Both the position numbers and the translations under genes were made by a program. The notes below the pieces were generated by a model. That model saw only the letters and a program-made list of their open reading frames with translations, ran no database searches and was not told the origin of the DNA. A stretch of DNA of 5,075 nucleotides. Source: Acidimicrobiaceae bacterium. Lineage in GTDB: Bacteria > Actinomycetota > Acidimicrobiia > Acidimicrobiales > RAAP-2. Each line of letters opens with the position of its first letter. Within the stretch, counting starts at the first letter, position 1. Positions 1 through 5,075 of the stretch are shown one piece after another. The stretch lies in contig PLXU01000094.1 in the NCBI GenBank assembly GCA_003151555.1, positions 1 to 5,075 of the forward strand. Reading direction: 5' to 3'.

Positions 1-516
1 CACCCGCACAACTTCACCGACCGGATCATCCGTCCCGGCGACCAGGCCTTCTTCGACATCATCCACTCCTTTAACGGTTACCGGACCTGTTACTACCGCA
101 CGCTGTCGGTCGGCAGCTCAACCGCTCCCCAGCGCGACGCCTACGCGCAGGCGCGCGAGTGGATGGACAAGGCGATTGACTTGGTGCGTCCCGGGATGGG
201 TACCGACGTCATTGCCAAGTCCTGGCCCGCGGCCACCGAGTTCGGTTTCGCCAACGAGATGGCGGCCTTCGGATTGCAATTCGGTCACGGGCTCGGGCTC
301 GGCCTGCACGAGCGCCCGGTCATCAGCCGCCTCAACAGCCTGATCGACCCCATTGAATTACAGGCCGGCATGGTCTTTGCCTTGGAGACCTACTGCCCGG
401 CCAGCGACGGCGTGTCGGCCGCGCGCATTGAAGAAGAGATCGTGGTCACCGACGACGGCCCCGCCATTCTTACGCGATTCCCCGCGCAAGAACTGATGAT
501 CGCCAACCAGTACTAG
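1..516 (+). CDS. M24-family (creatinase / Xaa-Pro aminopeptidase fold) hydrolase, C-terminal part
   Basis: The first 171 codons seen are open from base 1 and end at TAG 514-516; the N-terminal part lies off the left edge. The fragment covers most of a pita-bread M24 catalytic domain. Numbering from the first visible residue, the metal-site region is GDQAFFD (first Asp ligand D19), then GYRTCYYRT with Cys30 where metallopeptidases have the second Asp. Later come GHGLGLGLHE (H96 and H103), ALETY (E129) and RIEEE (E144), which match the remaining His/Glu ligand and catalytic positions. Family members cleave Xaa-Pro bonds or, as in creatinase and the DMSP lyase DddP, act on small molecules. With the Asp-to-Cys change I infer a non-classical member, perhaps a small-molecule hydrolase or lyase; the substrate cannot be told. 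It is probably cytoplasmic. The next gene starts 12 nt downstream, so it is very likely co-transcribed with the dehydrogenase E1 genes. Fold assignment is sure; function is open. Confidence 0.88.
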   Translation, partial: HPHNFTDRIIRPGDQAFFDIIHSFNGYRTCYYRTLSVGSSTAPQRDAYAQAREWMDKAIDLVRPGMGTDVIAKSWPAATEFGFANEMAAFGLQFGHGLGLGLHERPVISRLNSLIDPIELQAGMVFALETYCPASDGVSAARIEEEIVVTDDGPAILTRFPAQELMIANQY

Positions 517-528
517 GAGAGTAGAGCC

Positions 529-1536
529 ATGGCCACTACCACCGTTACCTCGGGTCCCACCGACTTCGCGACCAAGCTGAGCATGTACCGCAGCCAGGTC
601 GCCCTGCGCCAGTTCGAGACGCGCGCCTACGACCTGTTCCTGGAGAACCTGGTCAAGGGCACCAGTCACCTTTCGCTCGGCCAGGAGGCGATCGCCGCCG
701 GGTTCGCCACGGCGATGAAGAAGGACGACTGGACGTTCGCCACCTACCGCGGCCACGCGCACACGCTGGCGCGCGGTGTGCCGATGACGCCCGTGCTGGC
801 CGAACTCCTGGGCCGCAGCAACGGCCTCATGGCCGGCAAGGGCGGATCGATGCACTTAACCAGCGTCGAGCACGGCGTGATGGGCAGTTACGCCATCATC
901 GGCGCGCACCTGCCCATTGCCTGCGGCGCCGCGTGGAGCGCGCAGTATCGCGGCACCGACCAGGTGGCGGTGTGCTTCTTCGGCGACGGCTCGACCAACA
1001 TCGGATCCTTCCACGAGGCGCTCAACCTGGCCGCCATCTGGAAGCTGCCGGTGATCTTTGTTTGCGAGAACAACCTGTGGATGGAGTACACGCGCACCAC
1101 CGAGGTGACGTCGGTCGAGCACCCCGCGGCCGACCGGGCTGTGGCCTACGGACTCGAGCGCATAGTGGTCGACGGCAACGACGCCGACGCCGTCTACGAC
1201 GTGGCCTCGGCCGCGCTGCAACGGGCCCGGGCGGGCGAGGGGCCGAGCATGATCGAGGCGATGACCTATCGCCACGGCGGCCACTCGCGCGCCGATCCGG
1301 CCAAGTACCGACCGGAAGAAGAGGTGGCCGAGTGGCTGGCCAAGGACCCGATACCCCGGTACCGTTCGCGCCTGCTCGACGAGGGCGCCACCGAGGAGCA
1401 GCTGAGCGAGATCGAGGCCGAAGTGGCCGCGCAAGTGGAGCTGGCGACCGAGGAGGCCAAGGCCGGCGGCGTGCCCGGCGAGGACTTACTGATGAAGGAC
1501 GTGTGGGCGGATGGAGGATCCTCATGGCGCAATTGA
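529..1536 (+). CDS. TPP-dependent 2-oxoacid/acetoin dehydrogenase E1 component, alpha subunit
   Basis: 335-aa cytoplasmic protein, the usual length for an E1 alpha of the PdhA/AcoA type. It binds thiamine pyrophosphate and Mg2+ and, with E1 beta, decarboxylates a 2-oxoacid (or cleaves acetoin) and passes the acyl group to a lipoyl-E2. The TPP motif is plain: GDG at residues 152-154 and NN at 181-182, the standard spacing. Other family landmarks are SHLSLGQEA (about 46-54), YRGHAH with conserved H76, GKGGSMHL, GSYAIIGAHLPIACG, and the active-site loop YRHGGHSRADP from residue 247. Start ATG 529 is supported by AGGAG at 515-519, nine bases upstream. Its last 13 nt overlap the start of E1 beta, so the two are probably translationally coupled. 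The segment after NN (LWMEYTRTTEV) is unlike my memory of AcoA or PdhA, so substrate (pyruvate, acetoin or branched-chain 2-oxoacid) is unresolved. Confidence 0.95.
   Translation: MATTTVTSGPTDFATKLSMYRSQVALRQFETRAYDLFLENLVKGTSHLSLGQEAIAAGFATAMKKDDWTFATYRGHAHTLARGVPMTPVLAELLGRSNGLMAGKGGSMHLTSVEHGVMGSYAIIGAHLPIACGAAWSAQYRGTDQVAVCFFGDGSTNIGSFHEALNLAAIWKLPVIFVCENNLWMEYTRTTEVTSVEHPAADRAVAYGLERIVVDGNDADAVYDVASAALQRARAGEGPSMIEAMTYRHGGHSRADPAKYRPEEEVAEWLAKDPIPRYRSRLLDEGATEEQLSEIEAEVAAQVELATEEAKAGGVPGEDLLMKDVWADGGSSWRN
1513..1517 (+). promoter_or_regulatory. Ribosome binding site for E1 beta, inside the E1 alpha gene
   Basis: GGAGG lies six bases before ATG 1524. It decides the E1 beta start: the E1 beta frame stays open far upstream (to about 933), but this Shine-Dalgarno plus the MAQLTFREA N-terminus typical of E1 beta fix the start here. 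Confidence 0.85.
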
Positions 1537-2501
1537 CCTTTCGTGAAGCAATCGCTCGCGGCATCGCCCAGGAGATGCGCCGCGACGAATCGGTGGTCTT
1601 CTTGGGCGAGGACGTCGGCGCAGCCGGCGGCGTGTTCAAGGGCACCGTAGGGCTGCTCGAAGAGTTCGGCGGCGTGCGCGTGCGCGACACCCCGATCAGC
1701 GAGCAGGCCATCCTGGGCGCGGCAATGGGCGCCGCGATGACGGGACTGCGTCCCGTGGCCGAGATCATGTTCGCGGACTTCTTCGCCGTGTGTTGGGACA
1801 TCGTGGCCAACGAGATCGCCAAGAGCCGCTACATGACCAACGGCCAGGTGACGTTCCCGTTGGTGATCCGATCGGGCAACGGCGGCGGACTGCGCTTTGG
1901 CGCGCAGCACTCCCAGAGCGTGGAGAACTGGGCGATGATGGTGCCGGGCCTCAAGGTGGTCGTGCCCTCGAACGCGCAGGACGTGATTGGTCTCATGGCC
2001 GCGTCGATCCGCGACGACGACCCGGTGATCTTTCTCGAGGCCAAGGTCCTGTACTCGACCAAGATGGACGTGGCCGACGGCGAGATTGTCGACACGCTCG
2101 GTTCGGCCAAGGTGCTGCGCCAGGGCAAGGACGCGACGCTGGTGGCGCTCGGCGCCATGGTGCCCAAGGCGCTCGACGCCGCCGAGGAACTCGCGGCGGC
2201 TGGCATTGACTGCACGGTGGTGGACGTGCGATCACTGGTGCCGCTCGACACGACGACGATCCTGCGCGAGGTGGGCGCCACGGGCCGACTTTTCACGGTC
2301 GAGGAGAACCCGCGGCTCTGCGGCTGGGGCGGCGAACTGGCGTCGATCGTGAGCGAAGAGATCTTCTACGACCTCGACGGTCCGATCGTGCGTATCACCA
2401 CGCCGCACATTCCGCTGCCGGCCGCCGACGCCCTCGAGGACCTGGCGATTCCGTCGGTGGAGCGAATCGTGACGACGGTCACGAAGTCCATGAACACGTG
2501 A
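1524..2501 (+). CDS. TPP-dependent 2-oxoacid/acetoin dehydrogenase E1 component, beta subunit
   Basis: 325-aa protein, the normal length for PdhB/AcoB-type E1 beta. It pairs with the preceding E1 alpha to form the alpha2beta2 E1 heterotetramer and supplies the TPP-activating glutamate. Visible landmarks are LTFREAIARGIAQEM at the N-terminus, GEDVG (28-32), DTPISE (55-60, E60 the conserved cofactor-contacting Glu), AEIMFADF (79-86), and GAQHSQS with H129 at the conserved active-site His position. The transketolase C-terminal domain follows, with GIDCTVVDVRSLVPLD and VEEN. The gene overlaps E1 alpha by 13 nt and ends at TGA 2499-2501. No E2 (lipoyl acyltransferase) or E3 gene follows, so these must be encoded upstream of the window or elsewhere. 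As with E1 alpha, the family is certain but the substrate is not. Confidence 0.95.
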   Translation: MAQLTFREAIARGIAQEMRRDESVVFLGEDVGAAGGVFKGTVGLLEEFGGVRVRDTPISEQAILGAAMGAAMTGLRPVAEIMFADFFAVCWDIVANEIAKSRYMTNGQVTFPLVIRSGNGGGLRFGAQHSQSVENWAMMVPGLKVVVPSNAQDVIGLMAASIRDDDPVIFLEAKVLYSTKMDVADGEIVDTLGSAKVLRQGKDATLVALGAMVPKALDAAEELAAAGIDCTVVDVRSLVPLDTTTILREVGATGRLFTVEENPRLCGWGGELASIVSEEIFYDLDGPIVRITTPHIPLPAADALEDLAIPSVERIVTTVTKSMNT

Positions 2502-2556
2502 GTCTCTTTCGAGTAACCCGACCCCGATAGCACCGTCACAACGCCGCCGTAAGGTG

Positions 2557-2877
2557 ATGGGTATCGCAAAGTCTTCTGGATTCTCGAGCGGCAACGAAAT
2601 GCAGCGCATCATCGACGCGGCCCGTTCTCCGCAGTGGAGCATCGGCGTGGGGCGCAGCGGTCAGATCATGGCCACCAAGGACTCGGGCGACATCGGTCGG
2701 CCCTGGGTCATCACGGCGGAGCGGTCCGGACGGGGCATGCGCGTCTCGCTCTATCAGCCTGGTGACGACCCGGAGGTCGAGGGCGAAGTGATCGACGAAC
2801 TGAAGGGCAACCCACGCGAGATGGGCCGTCAGCTGCGATCCATTCTCGAAGAGACGACGCTCGATTCGAAGTCTTAG
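2557..2877 (+). CDS. Small hypothetical protein (106 aa)
   Basis: I do not recognise this protein. It begins 55 nt after E1 beta and has the GC-rich codon use of its neighbours. The protein is soluble, with no signal peptide or membrane segment. The N-terminus is Ser/Gly-rich. The middle (SIGVGRSGQIMATKDSG through WVITAERSGRGMRVSLYQPGDDP) has the alternating pattern of a small beta-sheet, and the tail (VIDELKGNPREMGRQLRSILEE) looks like an acidic amphipathic helix. GTG at 2554 directly precedes ATG 2557 in frame, and neither has a good Shine-Dalgarno (only AAGG touching the start). A later Met at codon 16 (2602) is also possible. It may be read through from the dehydrogenase operon, since no strong terminator separates them, but a functional link is not shown. 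It could also be a weakly expressed orphan. Confidence 0.6.
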   Translation: MGIAKSSGFSSGNEMQRIIDAARSPQWSIGVGRSGQIMATKDSGDIGRPWVITAERSGRGMRVSLYQPGDDPEVEGEVIDELKGNPREMGRQLRSILEETTLDSKS

Positions 2878-2878
2878 A

Positions 2879-2898
2879 GCACAACACTCGAGTTGCGC
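2879..2898 (+). terminator. Weak hairpin after the small hypothetical gene
   Basis: GCACAAC (2879-2885) and GTTGCGC (2892-2898) form six base pairs with one mismatch around a 6-nt loop, two bases after the stop codon at 2875-2877. It is followed by AGTTTAG. The T tract is too short for a convincing intrinsic terminator; it could be a modest pause or terminator, or chance. Confidence 0.25.
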
Positions 2899-2938
2899 AG
2901 TTTAGAGTGGAGTTCCCAAGATTTGATTTGAGAGCCCC

Positions 2939-3430
2939 ATGAACGTCCGCCCCCAGCGCTTGCCCGCGAGCGTCAAACGGATCCTGCGCCTGGCGCACGT
3001 TGACTTCGAACCGCCCCGTGCACCTTCGACCGGCGAGGTGTTGATTGCCTCGGCGGTGGCAATCACGCTGTCGTTGGTCGTTGACGCGTTGATCGTGTAC
3101 ATTGGCACGCGCCTGTTCCCCTCCACCGCCGGTTACGGGCATTTTCACTTCTCCGACTACGCCAAGTTGACCGTCATCGGCGTGATCATTGCCTGCGTGG
3201 GCTGGCCGGTGGTAGCTCGCATCACATCGAGGCCGAAGTGGCTGTTTCTTCGTTTGGCCATCGCCACGACGTTCGTGTTGTTTCTGCCGGACGTCTACAT
3301 TTGGTATGCTGGCCAGCCCTTCAAGGCGGTGCTGGTGCTCATGTGCATGCACGTGGCAATCGCGTACGTCACGTACCAATCACTCGTGGTCTTGGCGCCG
3401 GTGCGCAGACAACGCCGTCGCCTTCACTGA
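2939..3430 (+). CDS. Four-helix integral membrane protein, DUF6069-like
   Basis: 163-aa protein with a basic cytoplasmic-type N-terminus (MNVRPQRLPASVKRILR) and four predicted membrane helices at about residues 33-57, 75-94, 101-121 and 128-152. It ends in a strongly basic tail (RRQRRRLH), so both ends are probably cytoplasmic under the positive-inside rule. The layout, and the closing LMCMHVAIAYV resembling the conserved Met-His of helix 4, recall the DUF6069 family of actinobacterial membrane proteins, whose function is not known; this is from memory of the family pattern. Start ATG 2939 has only a weak GAG-type ribosome site. The 61-nt gap after the previous gene suggests its own promoter or weak read-through. 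It converges on the iron-permease-like gene with 51 nt between stop codons. No transport or enzyme motif is visible. Confidence 0.72.
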   Translation: MNVRPQRLPASVKRILRLAHVDFEPPRAPSTGEVLIASAVAITLSLVVDALIVYIGTRLFPSTAGYGHFHFSDYAKLTVIGVIIACVGWPVVARITSRPKWLFLRLAIATTFVLFLPDVYIWYAGQPFKAVLVLMCMHVAIAYVTYQSLVVLAPVRRQRRRLH

Positions 3431-3481
3431 TGCACGAGTCGGGGCGAAGCGACCGGAGTCGGCCGCGGGTCTTAGACAGAC

Positions 3482-3883
3482 CTACTTCTCGCCGCTCTCG
3501 TCGTCGCCATCGCGCAGCGCTTCGTGATGATCGATGTGGTCCTGCTCGCGTTCGATCAACTCTTCGTCCTTCGCCTTTTCGATCTTGACCAGCAGGTCGT
3601 CGGCTCTCGGTGACGTTCGAATCAATTCGTCGAGTTTCAACTGGGTGGCGACCTCTTGACGGGTCTGGGTGTGCTGGATCACGAACAGCAGCAGCAGCGT
3701 GATCGCCGTGCCGGCCGTCGAGAATCCGGCCTCCCAGTGGGCCGGGAAGCCGTCGAGGGCGAGGACCACGCCGAACACGACGACGAGGAGCGCCGCGACG
3801 GCGGCCACGCCAGATCGGGCCGTCAGGTTGCCGATCCAGTGCAGAACTCGGCTGATGCGCTGGGGAATGGTCGACTTTTCCAT
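3482..3883 (-). CDS. Low-affinity iron permease family protein (PF04120-like)
   Basis: 133-aa membrane protein read from ATG at 3883-3881 to TAG at 3484-3482. Two hydrophobic helices lie at about residues 24-44 and 52-70. The second runs into the family signature FVIQHTQTRQEVATQLKLDELIR (67-89), which matches the QNTQNRD..A.QLKLDELI motif of the low-affinity iron permease family. That family is named after fungal Fet4; for the short bacterial members a transport role is not well established. The C-terminus is long, highly charged and probably coiled, with an Asp/His cluster DHIDHHE (115-121) that might bind a metal. I chose ATG 3883 because the conserved domain starts right after it and GGA sits a few bases upstream. 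A 35-residue longer reading from 3988 adds no family-like sequence. It is divergent to the malic enzyme gene. Confidence 0.82.
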   Translation of the reverse strand: MEKSTIPQRISRVLHWIGNLTARSGVAAVAALLVVVFGVVLALDGFPAHWEAGFSTAGTAITLLLLFVIQHTQTRQEVATQLKLDELIRTSPRADDLLVKIEKAKDEELIEREQDHIDHHEALRDGDDESGEK

Positions 3884-3996
3884 GCGGTTTCCAATCTGTA
3901 GGCACGTCGTAAATGAAGGCGTGTGAGCGAGGTGTGCACGTTTCTTGAATTTCCTTGATCCGCACGCGAGACCCACGGTTCGGTCCAACTATGCGA

Positions 3997-4011
3997 CACG
4001 TGTTATACGTG
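3997..4011. repeat. Perfect inverted repeat, possible operator
   Basis: CACGT-GTTAT-ACGTG is a perfect 5+5 bp inverted repeat with a 5-nt centre, about 114 nt before the iron-permease-like start codon. It overlaps a possible plus-strand extended -10 (TGTTATACG, 4001-4009) and, on the other strand, TATAAC. The size and its place among divergent promoters suit a dimeric repressor site. No known regulator box is recognised; it is not the DtxR/IdeR iron box. Confidence 0.35.
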
Positions 4012-4058
4012 CACCATTCTAACCGGGCGCCCTCATTTTGGGCACCGCATTGGGCTTT

Positions 4059-4227
4059 CGTAGCGAACCGAGCGCGTCGAGCGGCGCGAGGTTGTCTGGC
4101 GGCGCTCGCGAGTTCGCTGCGTCGTCCATGGGTTGCGGCCCGTTACCGACGGCCCGTGGATGACGTGGACGCGATCAACTGACAAATTGTCGCGAATGTT
4201 GTGGTGAATGAAAATTCACGACGGCGT
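4059..4227 (+). ncRNA. Candidate structured RNA or long structured 5' leader upstream of malic enzyme
   Basis: Hand folding gives four successive hairpins on the plus strand. H1: 4061-4075 pairs with 4102-4119, 15 bp with a 3-nt bulge (4109-4111) and a 26-nt loop. H2: 4120-4138 pairs with 4146-4165, 19 bp with a single bulged A4149 and a 7-nt loop; it abuts H1 directly, so the two could stack. H3: 4170-4178 pairs with 4187-4194, 8 bp with one bulge. H4: 4196-4209 pairs with 4214-4227 around a GAAA tetraloop, with six perfect inner pairs and seven more beyond one G-G mismatch. Imperfect pairs in H1, H2 and H4 are eight G-U wobbles on this strand and would be A-C mismatches on the other, which favours plus-strand RNA. 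It could be the malic enzyme leader or a separate small RNA. No T-rich terminator follows, and the class is not recognised. Ends are uncertain; flanking stems at 4026-4046, 4249-4276 and 4293-4315 may belong. Confidence 0.5.
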
Positions 4228-4372
4228 CGTTGCGAGTTGAGACCAAAGCCCCTAGTCCCGTTTCGAGACAGTGGGGTACCATTGTTGTGCACTCATTGAG
4301 CGTTTGTGCGAATGAACAGTCGATGGATGTCCCGATTTTCACGTCCGTACATGAAGAAGGTTCGTCACTGTC

Positions 4373-5075
4373 ATGAGTATGCCCAGCGCCTCTTATTCCA
4401 TCACCATGCGCGTCGCGCTCGATAGCGCGTCGGACATTCCGGCCATCGCGAGCGCCGTCAGCGGGGCAGGTGGTCTCGTCACCGCCCTCGACGTCGTCGA
4501 GCCGATTGAAGGTCGCCTGGTCATCGACGTGACCTGCAACGCCACTGACGAGGGCCACGCGGAGGTTCTCGGCGCGACGGTTAACGCGGTGGAGGGTGCC
4601 AAGGTGTACGCGATCAGCGACCGAACGTTCCTCATGCACTTGGGTGGAACGATCAACGTTCAGCCCAAGGTTCCGCTCAAGACCCGCGACGATCTATCGA
4701 TGGCCTACACGCCGGGCGTCGCGCGGATCTCTATGGCCATTGCGAAGGACCCTACGCTGGCTCGCAAGCTCACGATTAAGCGCAACACCGTGGCCGTGGT
4801 GACCGACGGTTCGGCGGTGCTCGGCTTGGGCAACATCGGACCGGAGGCGGCCCTGCCGGTAATGGAAGGCAAGGCCCTCCTCTTCAAGCGCTTCGCCAAC
4901 ATCGATGCCTGGCCGGTCTGCCTAGCGACCCAGAACGTCGACGAGATCGTGCGCATCGTCCAGTGCATCGCCCCGGTCTACGGGGGCATCAACCTGGAGG
5001 ACATTTCCGCGCCACGCTGCTTCGAAATTGAAGCGCGCCTACGCGACCTTCTCGACATCCCGGTCTTCCACGACG
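4373..5075 (+). CDS. NAD-type malic enzyme with N-terminal ACT domain, N-terminal part
   Basis: The first 234 codons of a gene that runs off the right edge. It converts malate to pyruvate and CO2 with reduction of NAD(P), in the cytoplasm. Residues about 7-85 form an ACT-like domain (YSITMRVALD... GGLVTALDVVE... VYAISDRTF), a fold that often binds a small regulatory ligand. The malic N-terminal domain follows: KTRDDLSMAYTPGVAR with Y112 as the catalytic Tyr, TDGSAVLGLGNIGPEAALPVMEGKALLFK with K167 as the catalytic Lys, and NLEDISAPRCFEIE with E209/D210 as metal ligands. The window stops in IPVFHD, just at the third metal Asp. The NAD-binding domain is missing. ATG 4373 is chosen because AGAAGG at 4355-4360 lies 12 nt upstream and an in-frame TGA at 4352 closes the frame; ATG 4379 is an alternative. 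ACT fusions of this kind are known in bacterial NAD malic enzymes; the effector here is unknown. Confidence 0.93.
   Translation, partial: MSMPSASYSITMRVALDSASDIPAIASAVSGAGGLVTALDVVEPIEGRLVIDVTCNATDEGHAEVLGATVNAVEGAKVYAISDRTFLMHLGGTINVQPKVPLKTRDDLSMAYTPGVARISMAIAKDPTLARKLTIKRNTVAVVTDGSAVLGLGNIGPEAALPVMEGKALLFKRFANIDAWPVCLATQNVDEIVRIVQCIAPVYGGINLEDISAPRCFEIEARLRDLLDIPVFHD

Larger units (their letters stand above)
3884..4372. other. 489-nt non-coding divergent interval
   Basis: This gap lies between the start codons of the iron-permease-like gene (minus) and the malic enzyme gene (plus). The longest open frame in it (3955-4182, plus, 75 codons) has no ribosome site and an Arg/Ala-rich shadow-like composition, so I do not call it a gene. 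The interval holds an inverted repeat at 3997-4011, an array of strong hairpins at 4059-4227, and smaller possible stems at 4026-4046, 4249-4276 and 4293-4315. Both divergent promoters must also be here or in the leader. I find no clear TTGACA/TATAAT pair. Weak candidates for the plus strand are an extended -10 TGTTATACG at 4001-4009 and TACCAT at 4277-4282. Confidence 0.7.

Noticed and set aside
933..1523. Long open frame on the plus strand running into E1 beta
   Set aside because: It is an Arg-rich, out-of-frame shadow of E1 alpha caused by high GC; E1 beta has its own ribosome site and start at 1524.
358..2642. Several long minus-strand open frames opposite the M24 and E1 genes
   Set aside because: Their translations are His/Arg/Gly-rich without any family motif, as expected opposite GC-rich coding sequence.
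3468..3482. GGTCT-N5-AGACC inverted repeat between the convergent stop codons
   Set aside because: Only five base pairs with no T run on either side, so not a credible terminator.
3884..3988. Longer N-terminus for the iron-permease-like gene
   Set aside because: The 35 added residues show no family similarity and no better ribosome site; ATG 3883 immediately precedes the conserved domain.
3955..4182. 75-codon plus-strand open frame in the divergent gap
   Set aside because: No ribosome site, Arg/Ala-rich composition, and it crosses the strong hairpins at 4061-4165; better explained as non-coding.
4181..4191. GACAA-A-TTGTC short palindrome as an operator
   Set aside because: It overlaps the better-supported RNA stem H3 and matches no operator I recognise.
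4239..4252. GAGAC-CAAA-GCCCC resembles a DevR/DosR-type box (GGGAC-N4-GTCCC) on either strand
   Set aside because: Each half-site matches at only four of five bases and no second box or known regulon member supports it; it also lies next to the candidate structured RNA. Too weak to call.
4271..4281. GTGGGGTACCA looks partly like the T-box sequence with TGGNACC
   Set aside because: No Stem I, specifier loop or terminator arrangement is apparent and malic enzyme is not a T-box target; likely chance.

Overview
The window is GC-rich, with strong third-position GC bias, Shine-Dalgarno sites of the AGGAG/GGAGG type and tightly packed genes. The gene content fits a high-GC Actinomycetota: an M24 hydrolase beside two-subunit TPP-dependent dehydrogenase genes, a DUF6069-like four-helix membrane protein, a short low-affinity iron permease homologue and an ACT-domain malic enzyme. 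A lineage such as Acidimicrobiia is possible, but that is only an impression from gene style. There are no rRNA or tRNA genes, no insertion sequences and no CRISPR.

Layout. 1-2501 is a compact + strand operon. It holds the C-terminal 171 residues of an M24 (creatinase/Xaa-Pro peptidase fold) protein, a 12-nt gap, then E1 alpha, then E1 beta, whose start lies 13 nt inside the E1 alpha gene. 2557-2877 is a small protein of unknown function. 2939-3430 is a four-helix membrane protein, which converges on the minus-strand iron-permease-like gene at 3482-3883. A 489-nt non-coding interval (3884-4372) separates that gene from a divergently transcribed NAD-type malic enzyme with an N-terminal ACT domain, which runs off the right edge.

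How the genes may work together. The two E1 proteins should form the alpha2beta2 decarboxylating component of a 2-oxoacid or acetoin dehydrogenase complex; no E2 or E3 gene is visible here. Malic enzyme makes pyruvate from malate, and pyruvate is one possible E1 substrate, so both ends of the window touch the pyruvate/acetyl-CoA node. The two transcription units look independent.

The most unusual part is the non-coding interval. Positions 4059-4227 can fold, as + strand RNA, into a run of stems: a 15-bp stem, a directly abutting 19-bp stem, a smaller stem, and a stem capped by a GAAA tetraloop. The imperfect pairs in the three big stems are G-U wobbles on the + strand, which would become A-C mismatches on the other strand. 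This points to a structured RNA read toward the malic enzyme gene: a long 5' leader, a cis-regulatory element or a free-standing small RNA. I do not recognise it as a known class. A second point of interest is that the M24 protein has Cys where the second metal-binding Asp of the family normally sits.
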